A stretch of DNA of 64,000 nucleotides from Corynebacterium sp. CNJ-954. Lineage in GTDB: Bacteria > Actinomycetota > Actinomycetes > Mycobacteriales > Mycobacteriaceae. The notes beneath the pieces are model-generated. The model did no database searches. It was not told the origin of the DNA and was given only the letters and a program-made list of their open reading frames with translations. Numbering within the stretch: the stretch's first letter is position 1; every line of letters starts with the position of its first letter. The position numbers and the translations under genes were made by a program. Positions 14,967 through 24,106 of this stretch are shown here, piece after piece. Location: contig NZ_MKKI01000045.1 of NCBI RefSeq assembly GCF_001942345.1, forward strand, positions 143,885 through 207,884, given 5' to 3'.

Positions 14967-16205
14967 ATGCTTACCCGCATCATCAACGCACACACTCTGG
15001 AACCTGCGACAGGTGAACGTCAGCAGGGCGCCTGGATCGAGATCGAGGACGGGCGGATCACCGCCAGCGGTACAGGAGAACCGCCGAGTTCCGGGAACCG
15101 GGACGACGGTATCTCCGTGATCGATGCCGCCGGAGCCACGGTGATGCCGGGCCTGGTCGACGCCCATGTACACATCATGGTGACCAGCACTGACAACGCG
15201 GAGCGGGCGAACTGGTCCCCGGGGTACACCACCGTGCGCGCGTTGACGTCCGCCGGAGCTATGCTGCGACGCGGTTTCACCACCGTCCGGGACGTGGGAG
15301 GCGCCGACTACGGCATGGCCCGGGCACTGGACGAGGGGCTCATGCCCGGTCCGCGACTGATCTTCGGTGGTAAAGCCCTCTCCCAGACGGGTGGGCACGG
15401 CGACTTCAGTCCCCTGACCGATGATTCCTGCGGGTGCTGCCAGCTCAAACCAGATTTCGCCCGGGTGGTCGACGGGGTAGATGCCGTCCGACATGCTGCC
15501 CGCGATGAGTTCCGCAAGGGCGCCCACCACCTGAAGGTTCTGGTGTCCGGCGGCGTCGCCTCGCCCTCCGACGAGATCTCGGCTGTCCAGTACACCAGGG
15601 AGGAGGTTCGGGCCGCGGTCGTCGAGGCGGAGAACCACAACCGCTACGTCACCGTGCACGCCTACCATCCGCGGGCGGTGAATCAGGCGCTCGAAGAGGG
15701 TGTGCGCTGTGTGGAGCACGGCAACCTCATCGACGACGAGTCGATTCGCCTGCTCGTGGAGAACGACGCCTACCTGGTGCCCACCATCATCACCTATCAG
15801 GCGATGTACGAGGCAGGCGACGCATCCGGACTGTCACCGGTATCGCTGAAGAAGCTTGATGAAGTCCGTGAGGCGGCAGTCGACAACCTCGAGAAGGCCT
15901 ACCGGGCCGGCGTCAACATCGTCTACGGCAGTGACCTTCTCGGTGACCTCCAGTACCGTCAGCTCGACGAGTTCAGCATCCGTGCCCAAGTTATCCCGAC
16001 GATCGACGTCATCCGTAGCGCGACCAGCACAGCGGCCCGGCTGTTGAAGCTGGACGGCGAGATCGGCACACTCGCGGACGGTGCGCACGCCGACCTGCTC
16101 ATCGTCGACGGTGACCCGGTCCAGGACATCTCCGTCCTGACCAACCCGGACCGCCATCTACGTCATGTCATCAAGGGTGGTGCCGTCGTCGAGGGTGGCC
16201 GCTGA
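14967..16205 (+). CDS. Amidohydrolase family protein (prolidase-like)
   Basis: Protein of 412 aa with the full amidohydrolase metal set: VMPGLVDAHVHIM (HxH), HHLKVLVSGG (Lys, carboxylated in the family), VTVHAYHP and VEHGNLID (His ligands) and VYGSDLLGD (Asp). It belongs to the Xaa-Pro dipeptidase/imidazolonepropionase-like group. AAAAGGAG precedes the ATG. It differs from the 520-aa enzyme at 10342, so the cluster has two hydrolases, possibly acting in sequence or on related amides. The window between its stop and 16255 has no clear terminator. Confidence 0.88.
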   Translation: MLTRIINAHTLEPATGERQQGAWIEIEDGRITASGTGEPPSSGNRDDGISVIDAAGATVMPGLVDAHVHIMVTSTDNAERANWSPGYTTVRALTSAGAMLRRGFTTVRDVGGADYGMARALDEGLMPGPRLIFGGKALSQTGGHGDFSPLTDDSCGCCQLKPDFARVVDGVDAVRHAARDEFRKGAHHLKVLVSGGVASPSDEISAVQYTREEVRAAVVEAENHNRYVTVHAYHPRAVNQALEEGVRCVEHGNLIDDESIRLLVENDAYLVPTIITYQAMYEAGDASGLSPVSLKKLDEVREAAVDNLEKAYRAGVNIVYGSDLLGDLQYRQLDEFSIRAQVIPTIDVIRSATSTAARLLKLDGEIGTLADGAHADLLIVDGDPVQDISVLTNPDRHLRHVIKGGAVVEGGR

Positions 16206-16255
16206 GGATCAGGACACATCTCAGGGTCTTCCCGGAGGTGCCACCGGGGTCCAGG

Positions 16256-16298
16256 CTCTACCCTCAGGAGGTAGAGATTGGGGAGAACCGTTCTCCCC
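16256..16298 (+). promoter_or_regulatory. Two palindromes before the MacB-type ABC operon
   Basis: CTCTACC-n7-GGTAGAG (16256-16276, perfect 7-bp arms) is followed after 3 bp by GGGGAGAAC-C-GTTCTCCCC (16280-16298, perfect 9-bp arms around one base). The second ends 22 bp before the GTG start. One or both are likely operators for the transporter; no regulator gene lies next to it. Confidence 0.6.
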
Positions 16299-16320
16299 AC
16301 CGTGAGAGAGGACCAGACCA

Positions 16321-17076
16321 GTGGATTCCCGGCCGTCCCCGACAACAGCACACTCCGCCGCCCGTGCCGAGGGCCTGACCAAGACCTACGGCGCGGGTGA
16401 CACCCGCGTCACCGCGCTCGACGACGTGACCGTCGACTTCACCGCAGGTGAGTTCACCGCCATCATGGGACCGTCGGGTTCCGGCAAGTCCACCCTGATG
16501 CACTGCATGGCCGGCCTGGACAGTCCGACGTCCGGCTCCGCCTTCCTCGGTGACACCGACATCTCCGGTCTCGGCGACAAGGCGCTGACGACGCTGCGCC
16601 GCGACCGGCTCGGCTTCATCTTCCAGTCCTTCAACCTGGTACCCACCCTCACCGCCGCGGAGAACATCACCCTGCCCATCGACATCGCCGGGGACAACGT
16701 CGACAAGGAATGGTTCGGGGAGATCACCTCCCGACTGGGTCTCACTGACCGTCTGGGCCACCGGCCCTCCGAACTCTCCGGTGGACAGCAGCAGCGCGTC
16801 GCCTGTGCCCGGGCCCTGGTGGCACGTCCCGAGATCATCGTCGGTGACGAGCCCACCGGCAACCTGGACTCCAACTCCTCGGCGGAGGTCCTGGACATCC
16901 TGCGTACCGCGGTCGACCGGGACAACCAGACCGTCGTCATCGTCACCCACGACGCCAAGGCCGCCGCCTACGCCGACCGTGTCGTCTTCCTCGCTGACGG
17001 GCGGATCGTCCACGAACTCCGTGACCCGGACGTGGAACAGATCCTCACCACGATGACCGGCATCGAAGGGCTGTAG
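16321..17076 (+). CDS. ABC transporter ATP-binding protein (MacB/LolD type)
   Basis: Protein of 251 aa, one ATPase domain: Walker A GPSGSGKST, Q-loop FIFQSFNLVPTLTAAEN, signature LSGGQQQRVACARAL, Walker B IIVGDEPTGNLDS and H-loop VIVTHD. FNLV-type Q-loops and PTGNLDS are typical of ATPases that pair with FtsX/MacB permeases acting on substrates in the periplasm or outer envelope. Start is GTG at 16321, followed by a Ser/Pro-rich N-terminus. The permease starts 5 bp after the stop. Confidence 0.92.
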   Translation: MDSRPSPTTAHSAARAEGLTKTYGAGDTRVTALDDVTVDFTAGEFTAIMGPSGSGKSTLMHCMAGLDSPTSGSAFLGDTDISGLGDKALTTLRRDRLGFIFQSFNLVPTLTAAENITLPIDIAGDNVDKEWFGEITSRLGLTDRLGHRPSELSGGQQQRVACARALVARPEIIVGDEPTGNLDSNSSAEVLDILRTAVDRDNQTVVIVTHDAKAAAYADRVVFLADGRIVHELRDPDVEQILTTMTGIEGL

Positions 17077-17081
17077 GAACC

Positions 17082-19682
17082 ATGTCCGCTGCATCCTCCG
17101 CATCCACCATGCGGCGCGTGTCGCTCCGCAATCTCGCCGCACACAAGATCCGCCTTGTACTGACCGTCCTGGCCGTTGTCCTGGGCACCGCCTTCATCGC
17201 CGGGTCACTGATGTTCACCTCATCGCTGCAGAAGACCTTCGACACGCTCACCGAGTCCACCACCAGGGGCATCGACGTCGTCGTGTCCGCCCCGCAGTCC
17301 GGCTCGTCCCTGCCACTTGATCTCGGCGACGACCTTGCCGAGATCCCCGGTGTGGAGAGGGTCAACCTCAGTGACCAGGTGACCGTCGTCGTGGCCACCG
17401 AGAAGGACGGCACCCGGGAGACCCTGCAGACCGGCGGGGCACCCGCTTTCGCCATGCCCTGGTACGAGCCGGGCGACGCCGTCGGTCCCGACACCGGCAT
17501 CGTCGACGGCACATCGCCCCGTGGTCCCGACGAAGTCGCCGTCAACAGCACCGCCGCGGAGTCCCATGACCTCGCCGTCGGGCAGAAACTCACCGTCGTG
17601 GACACCTCGGGCAGCCACCCCGTCACCATCTCCGGCATCTACGACATCGACATCGACGGTGGTGGATTCCTCGGCGTGATGATGGATGAACCCGCTTTCG
17701 TCGACACCTTCACCGACGGCACCACGGGCAACGAGTTCTCCCTGGCTGCAGCTCCGGGGACCAGCCCCGAGGCTCTCGCATCCCAGGTCAGTGACAGTCT
17801 CGCCGCCGACCATCCCGAGTTGGGGGACGTTGACGTCAAGACCGGTGCCCAGGTCGGTGAGGAGCAGGCGGCGCAGATCGACGAGGCACTCAGCTTCGTC
17901 AACTACTTCCTCATCGCCTTCGGCCTCATCGCGCTGGTTGTCGGCACGTTCATCATCGCCAACACCTTCTCCATGATCGTCGCCCAGCGGATGCGTGAGT
18001 TCGCCCTGCTGCGCTCGCTGGGGGTCGCCTCGAACCAACTCACCGTCTCGGTGGTCTTCGAGGCGGTCATCGTCGGCATCGTCGGCTCACTGCTCGGCGT
18101 CCTCGCCGGCATCGGGTTGACCCAGGTGATCTACGCCGTCATCGGGTCGACCGGTGCCGGCCTGCCGAACACCGGTGTCGAGGTGACCGTCGGCTCCGTC
18201 CTGCTGCCATTGGTCCTCGGCGTGATCGTCACCGTCGTGTCGGCGTGGGCCCCGGCCCGACGTGCCGGAGCGGTCCGTCCGGTCGAGGCGATGCGCTCGG
18301 GTGACCAGTCGTCCGGTTCCCCGCTGCGTGGACGCACCACCGCCGGCGTCGTCCTCTTCCTCGCCGGCGTGGCGGCCGCGTTGGTCGGGGTCCTGCTCAG
18401 TGGGTCCGACACCGGACCACGGGCGGCACTGGTCGGGATCGGCGCACTCGGGGTCATCCTGGGCACGTTCCTGCTGTCCCCGGCGTTGTCGATTCCGGTG
18501 GTCCGCGGGATCGGGGGCGCGGTCGGCGCGCCCTTCGGACAGGTCGGACGGCTGGCCGCGACCAACTCCGGACGCAACCCCCGTCGGACGGCGACCACCG
18601 CATTCGCCCTGACGCTGGGCGTGGCACTGGTGGCGTGCATCGGGATGCTCGGCGCCTCGATGAAGGCGTCCATCGGCGGATTCATCGGCGATTCCGTCCA
18701 GTCTGACTACGTCCTCTCCGGGCCGTCCAACGGCGCCTTCCCGGTTCCTCAGTCGGCGCTGGACGCCGTCCGGAACACCGACGGTGTGGAGGCGGCCACC
18801 GGCTTCGGCTTCCTGCCCGTCACGGTCGGGGGCTTCAGCGGCGGCACCGGTGTCATCGAGGGTGACCCGACGGTGTCCGGGGGCCTGGTGGCCGCCGAGG
18901 GCGACCTGTCGCTGGACACCCCCGGTGTCATCGCAGACGAAGAGGTCGCTGCGTCGGAGGGCTGGGCGGTCGGCGATGAACTGCCACTGACTGTCCGTAT
19001 GCCGGACGGGCCCGAGCGCGAGATCGGTGAGGTGACACTGCAGGGCACCTATGAACCCAATGAGCTCTTCGGTCAGCACCTGGTGTCCTGGTCGGCTCTC
19101 GAGCCACTGGCCGCCCAGTTCGGCGCCGGGGCCTCGGCGAACATCTACGCCGTCTTCGTCAACGGCGACGGGTCGGTCGACACCGACACGCTGCGCGACC
19201 GGCTCGAGGATGCCACGGCCGACCAGATCGTGGTCCAGGTGCTCACCCCGGAGGAGTACGCCGGTGAACAGGCCGTCCTCATCGACCAGATGCTCAACGT
19301 CCTCTACGCGCTGCTGGCCCTGGCGGTCATCGTGGCGGTGCTCGGCATCATCAACACCCTCGCGCTGAATGTCATCGAGAGGCGTCAGGAGATCGGCATG
19401 TTGCGTGCCGTGGGCACGTTGCGTGGCCAGGTGCGGCGCATGATCACCCTGGAAGCGGTTCAGATCTCGCTCTACGGTGCCCTCGTCGGTGTCGTGATCG
19501 GCCTGGGACTGGGATGGGCGTTCCTTGAAGTGCTGGCAGGTGAGGGACTCACCGAAACCGCCGTGCCCTGGGGCCAGGTTGTCGGCATGGTCGTCGCCTC
19601 GGGTGTCGTCGGCGTCGTCGCCGCGGCATGGCCCGCGGTGAAGGCGTCGCGAGTCCGGCCGCTGGAGGCGATCGCTGACTGA
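17082..19682 (+). CDS. FtsX-like/MacB permease
   Basis: Permease of 866 aa with two FtsX domains: an N-terminal membrane helix, a large extracytoplasmic domain (~residues 40-270), three helices (FGLIALVVGTFIIANTFSMI onwards), a second cluster of helices, a second large external domain and three final helices (LALAVIVAVLGIINTLALNVIERRQEIGMLRAVG). This duplicated layout is typical of actinobacterial ABC permeases that export peptides, lipids or antibiotics. It forms a two-gene operon with the preceding ATPase. Confidence 0.9.
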   Translation: MSAASSASTMRRVSLRNLAAHKIRLVLTVLAVVLGTAFIAGSLMFTSSLQKTFDTLTESTTRGIDVVVSAPQSGSSLPLDLGDDLAEIPGVERVNLSDQVTVVVATEKDGTRETLQTGGAPAFAMPWYEPGDAVGPDTGIVDGTSPRGPDEVAVNSTAAESHDLAVGQKLTVVDTSGSHPVTISGIYDIDIDGGGFLGVMMDEPAFVDTFTDGTTGNEFSLAAAPGTSPEALASQVSDSLAADHPELGDVDVKTGAQVGEEQAAQIDEALSFVNYFLIAFGLIALVVGTFIIANTFSMIVAQRMREFALLRSLGVASNQLTVSVVFEAVIVGIVGSLLGVLAGIGLTQVIYAVIGSTGAGLPNTGVEVTVGSVLLPLVLGVIVTVVSAWAPARRAGAVRPVEAMRSGDQSSGSPLRGRTTAGVVLFLAGVAAALVGVLLSGSDTGPRAALVGIGALGVILGTFLLSPALSIPVVRGIGGAVGAPFGQVGRLAATNSGRNPRRTATTAFALTLGVALVACIGMLGASMKASIGGFIGDSVQSDYVLSGPSNGAFPVPQSALDAVRNTDGVEAATGFGFLPVTVGGFSGGTGVIEGDPTVSGGLVAAEGDLSLDTPGVIADEEVAASEGWAVGDELPLTVRMPDGPEREIGEVTLQGTYEPNELFGQHLVSWSALEPLAAQFGAGASANIYAVFVNGDGSVDTDTLRDRLEDATADQIVVQVLTPEEYAGEQAVLIDQMLNVLYALLALAVIVAVLGIINTLALNVIERRQEIGMLRAVGTLRGQVRRMITLEAVQISLYGALVGVVIGLGLGWAFLEVLAGEGLTETAVPWGQVVGMVVASGVVGVVAAAWPAVKASRVRPLEAIAD

Positions 19683-19724
19683 CCGCCGGCAGAACGACCG
19701 GAATATTTCGCGCTACTCTCGGGT

Positions 19725-19747
19725 TAAGCATTAGTTCCTAATTCTTA
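19725..19747 (+). promoter_or_regulatory. Near-perfect palindrome before sugar porter
   Basis: Arms TAAGCATTAG and CTAATTCTTA around TTC pair with one mismatch. A TACTCT hexamer at 19714-19719 lies just upstream, so the palindrome covers the expected transcription start, a position for repression. The ribosome binding site GGAGGAG follows at 19755-19761. Confidence 0.6.
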
Positions 19748-19769
19748 TTCGACGGAGGAGTACTCCAGC

Positions 19770-21334
19770 GTGAACGACAGCAGCGAGCGACAATCCCGGC
19801 GGGATGCCCGCCGGGACGCCAGACAGACCCGGAGCGCTGAACGGAAGGCGCTCCGGGCAGGTCCGCCGCCACCGAAGGCAGGCCCGCCGAACCGTCGCTT
19901 CTGGGCGGCAGTGACCGTCCTGACCCTGGGTGGACTGCTTTTCGGCTACGACACCGGGGTGATCAACGGCGCGCTCCCGTCGATGACCGCCGACCTGGGC
20001 CTCGAGGAACGCTACGAGGGGATCGTCACCTCCGCACTCCAGTTCGGTGCGATCTTCGGTGCGATCTTCGGCGGCCGGGTCGCCGACCGGATCGGTCGTC
20101 ACCGCACCATCGCGATCGTCGCGGTGATCTTCATCCTCGGCTCCCTGGCTCGGTCCTCTCGCCGACCTGGGTCGTGCTGATGCTGTGCCGCATCGTCCTG
20201 GGCATCGCCGTGGGGTCCGCCTCCGGCATCATCCCGATCTACCTCGCCGAGCTCGCCCCCACCCACCTGCGGGGGCGGGTGGTCAACCAGAACGAGTTCA
20301 TGGTCGTCTTCGGCCAGTTCCTCGCCTTCAGCTTCAATGCGCTCATCGCCCGCGTCGGTGGTGCCGAAGAAGGTGGGACGTGGCGTTGGATGCTGGCACT
20401 CTGCCTGGTCCCGGCCATTGCGCTGTGGGTCGGTATGACGATCGTCCCGGAGTCCCCGCGGTGGCTCGCCGGCCACGGCCGTATCGAGGACATGCTCAAC
20501 GCGCTGCGCACCATCCGCGAGAAGGTGTACGGGTCACCGGACTACGAGACCTCCCGCTACGGCGGAGAGAACGCACCGCACCCCGACAGTGACGAGATCA
20601 CCCACCCGGTGTCCGGCGACGTCGAAGGCGTCCGTACCCTCGCCGACCACGACAGTCAGGCGTCCCGGCGTCGGTTCCGTGACCTCTTCGCCGAACCGTG
20701 GATCCGCCGCATCATGCTCATCGGTTTCGGCATGGCCGTGATCAACCAGATCTCCGGCATCAACGTCATCCAGTACTACGGCGTGACGATCCTGACCCAG
20801 GCGGGATTCGAAGGCAACACCGCCTTCACCGTCAACCTGTTGATCGGTATCGCCGGGGTGATCGGCATGGTGCTGTCGATGTTCCTGAACTCGCGTGTCC
20901 GGCGTCGCCGCATGCTGATGAGTGGTCTGACCGGTACCGTCGTCACACTGACCCTGATGGGGTTGGTGTCGATGATGATGCCGGACGAGGTCGAGGCGAA
21001 GAAGTGGATCATCCTGGCCGCCATCGTCGCCTTCGTCGGCATCATGCAGTGTGCTGTCGGTGCCATGACCTGGTTGTTCATGTCGGAGATCTTCCCGATG
21101 CGGGTCCGTGGCGAGGCCATGGGCCTGGCGGCGGGAGTGCAGTGGTCGGTGAACTTCTGTGTCGCGCTGTTCTTCCCGTACCTCATGGACGCCATCGGAT
21201 TCGGTCCCACCGTGTTCATCTTCGTCGGTCTGCAGCTCATCGCCCTGGTGTGGGTCTACCGCCTGGTGCCGGAAACCAAGGACAAGACCCTCGAGACCAT
21301 CGAGCAGGAGTTCCGCGACGCGGTGTCGGCTTAG
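19770..21334 (+). pseudogene. Sugar porter MFS transporter (IolT-like), one-base frameshift
   Basis: Two adjacent frames together encode one sugar porter: GGLLFGYDTGVINGALPSM and GGRVADRIGRHRT in the first, GIIPIYLAELAP, PESPRWLAGHGR, INQISGINVIQYYG and VPETKDKTLETIEQEF in the second. They resemble IolT-type myo-inositol/hexose importers. The frame breaks at about 20147: inserting one G in the GG at 20147-20148 restores GSLGSVLSPTWVVLMLCRI and one 521-aa protein. The missing base lies in a short homopolymer, so an assembly error is as likely as inactivation. Start is GTG with GGAGGAG upstream. Confidence 0.88.
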
Positions 21335-21450
21335 GGCGGCGAACGTATGTATAGCCCGCTGTTGTAACCGCCGGGACGACGACTAGAGTTTCACGGGTCC
21401 CACAACTGAACCGATGACGTCCACGGCGTCCGTGAAAGCGAGCCAACGAC

Positions 21451-23447
21451 ATGGCCGACAACAGAACTGCCTCCCCGATCCGGGAACTCACCGTCCGCGC
21501 GGTCATCCTCGGTGGACTGATCACCCTGGTGTTCACCGCCGCGAACGTGTACCTGGGTCTGAAGGTCGGTCTGACCTTCGCCACCTCGATCCCGGCCGCG
21601 GTGATCTCCATGGCGGTGTTGCGACGACTGCAGAACCACAGCATCACCGAGAACAACATCGTGCAGACCATCGCGTCCGCCGCCGGCACCCTGTCGGCGA
21701 TCATCTTCGTCCTGCCCGGCCTGATCATGATCGGCTGGTGGACGGGGTTCCCGTACTGGACGACCATGCTGGTCTGCCTCATCGGTGGCATCCTCGGCGT
21801 GCTGTACTCCATCCCGTTGCGTCGGGCGTTGGTGACGGGATCGGATCTGCCGTTCCCCGAGGGAGTGGCGGCCGCTGAGGTGCTCAAGGTCGGTGAGGAT
21901 GACTCCTCCGACCCCGACAACCGCAGCAACCGGGACGGTCTGCGCGCCATCGTAGTCGGGGGCCTCGCCTCGGCGGGAATGTCGCTGTTGTCCGCGTTGA
22001 AGGTCACCGCCGCCGAGTTGTCGGCCACGTTCCGTGTCGGTGCCGGTGGCACCATGGTCGGTTCCAGCCTGTCGCTGGCGCTGATCGGCGTCGGCCACCT
22101 CGTCGGTCCGACGGTGGGTATCGCGATGATCGTCGGCCTGCTGATCTCCTTCGGCGTGCTGCTGCCGGTCTTCACCGGCGGAGAGCTGCCTGCCGTCGGC
22201 GACATCTCCGACGTCGTCTCCGAGACCTTCGCCGGTGACGTGCGTTTCGTCGGTGCCGGGGCGATGGCGATCGCCGCGGTCTGGACGCTGCTGAAGATCA
22301 TCGGCCCGGTGGTCCGCGGGATCGCCGCATCCCTGGCGGCGTCACGTGCCCGGAAGCAGGGCGAACAAGTGGCGCTCACGGAGCGCGACATCCCGGTGAA
22401 GGTTCTCGTGGCCGGGGTCCTGGTGCTGATGCTCCCGATCGGATGGCTGCTGTGGTCCTTCCTCAGCGGGACGGGGGTCAGCCACCACACAGGCTCGCTG
22501 ATCACGCTGAGCATCCTGTTCGTCCTGCTGCTCGGCCTGATCATCGCCGCGGTGTGCGGCTACATGGCCGGCCTGATCGGTTCCTCCAACAGTCCGATCT
22601 CCGGCGTCGGCGTGATCGTGGTGCTGCTGGCCGCCCTGCTGATCAAGCTGGTGACCGGTAACGACGACGGCGGCCACCCCACCGCCCTGGTGGCCTACAC
22701 CCTGTTCACGGCGACCGTGGTCTTCGGCGTCGCCACGATCTCGAACGACAATCTGCAGGACCTCAAGACCGGACAGCTGGTCGGGGCGACCCCGTGGAAG
22801 CAGCAGGCGGCCCTGATCATCGGTGTGGTCTTCGGTTCGCTGATCATCCCGCCGGTGATGGGGCTGATGGCCACCGCGTTCGGTTTCGCCGGTGCCCCCG
22901 GTGCGGGGCCGGACGCTCTCGCCGCACCGCAGGCGGGCCTGCTGTCGTCGGTGGCCGAGGGTATCTTCGGCGACTCGCTCGACTGGGGCCTGATCGGGCT
23001 GGGTGCGCTGATCGGTGTCGGCGTGATCATCGTGGACGAGGTTGTCCGACAGGCGTCCGGAAAGCGCTTCGGGCTGCCGCCGCTCGCGGTGGGTATGGGC
23101 ATGTACCTCCCGATCAGCCTCACCCTCATCATCCGTTGGGTGCGTTCCTGGGCTGGTTCTACAACCGGTGGGCCGACGGACGCGCGAATGCCTCGACGGC
23201 CAAGCGGCTGGGAGTGCTCGGTGCGACGGGTCTGATCGTCGGTGAGAGCCTCTTCGGTGTGCTGAACGCCGGCATCATCGCCGGTACCGGCGATTCGGAT
23301 GTGATGGGGATCATGCCGGACGGCTGGGCGGGACCGTCCCAGTGGGTCGGTGCGCTGGTGTTCGTGGGCATCATCCTGGGCGTGTACCGCTGGGTGCAGG
23401 CGCGCTCGTCCCGGTCGGTGGTGGAGGAGGAGCAGACGACAATATAG
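21451..23447 (+). pseudogene. OPT family oligopeptide transporter, one-base frameshift
   Basis: The first 560 codons encode an OPT-family membrane transporter (NVYLGLKVGLTFATSIPAAVISMAVLR, LPFPEGVAAAEVLK, 12 or more helices), a family that imports peptides or metal-chelate complexes. The frame shifts at about 23133: adding one C to the CC at 23133-23134 joins LPISLTLIIP to LGAFLGWFYNRWADGRANAS and gives a 665-aa protein ending VVEEEQTTI. Without it the product ends at 23235 with a wrong tail and lacks the last helices. Same type of single G/C loss as three other genes here. Confidence 0.88.
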
Positions 23448-23462
23448 TTGACGTGTCAACTA
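23445..23462 (+). promoter_or_regulatory. RosR-like operator before FMN reductase
   Basis: TAGTTGAC-GT-GTCAACTA, perfect 8-bp arms. It fits the C. glutamicum RosR consensus TTGTTGAYRYRTCAACWA at every position except the second base. RosR is a peroxide-sensitive MarR repressor whose known targets include FMN reductases, and this site precedes one. A TAGAAT hexamer at 23480-23485 is a possible -10. The first bases overlap the end of the OPT frame. Confidence 0.8.
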
Positions 23463-23520
23463 TGGTAACGTCGTGGCGGTAGAATAACCGCGACTCCATC
23501 CCTCACCAAGGAGGACAACA

Positions 23521-24096
23521 ATGACCAGCATCGGCATCATCGCAGGTTCCACCCGCCCCGGCGCCTTCAACCCTCAGGTGGTCAGCTGGGTCAAGGAGCA
23601 GCTCGACGCCGCAGACGTCGACAGCACCGTGATCAACTTCGCCGACTACAACCTCCCCGTCCTCGACGAGGAGATCCCCGGCGGCGCCCACAAGTACGCC
23701 AACGAGCACACCAAGGCGTGGGGTGCGGCACTGGAGCCTTTCGACGGCTACATCGTGGTGACCCCGGAGTACAACCACAGCGTGCCGGGCCCGCTGAAGA
23801 ACGCGATCGACTTCGTCGGTTCCGAGTTCGCCCACAAGCCGGTGGCCTTCGTCTCCTACGGCGCCGACAAGGGCGTCCGCGCCGTTGAGGCATGGCGCTC
23901 AGTGTTCGCCAACTTCCGTGCCGCGACCGTCCGCGATGTCGCCGCGTTCTCGATCTTCACCGACGCCGTCGACGGCACCTTCGCTCCGCAGGAGGTGTCC
24001 ACCGCACCTTTCGCCGGGCTGCTCAAGGACCTGCTCGCCTGGGCCGAGGGCTTCGCCGTCGTCCGCGACCGCCTCTCCGCACAGGTGGTCAGCTGA
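23521..24096 (+). CDS. NADPH-dependent FMN reductase family protein
   Basis: Flavodoxin-like protein of 191 aa: SIGIIAGSTRPGAFNPQVVSWV (phosphate-binding loop GSTRPG), VTPEYNHSVPGPLKNAIDF (PEYN motif) and KPVAFVSYGA. The family reduces FMN, quinones, azo compounds or chromate with NAD(P)H. AAGGAGGA sits upstream of the ATG. The RosR-like palindrome 59 bp upstream suggests derepression by peroxide, as for FMN reductase genes of C. glutamicum. It converges on the acyltransferase with only 10 bp between stops. Confidence 0.92.
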   Translation: MTSIGIIAGSTRPGAFNPQVVSWVKEQLDAADVDSTVINFADYNLPVLDEEIPGGAHKYANEHTKAWGAALEPFDGYIVVTPEYNHSVPGPLKNAIDFVGSEFAHKPVAFVSYGADKGVRAVEAWRSVFANFRAATVRDVAAFSIFTDAVDGTFAPQEVSTAPFAGLLKDLLAWAEGFAVVRDRLSAQVVS

Positions 24097-24106
24097 GGCC
24101 TGACGC

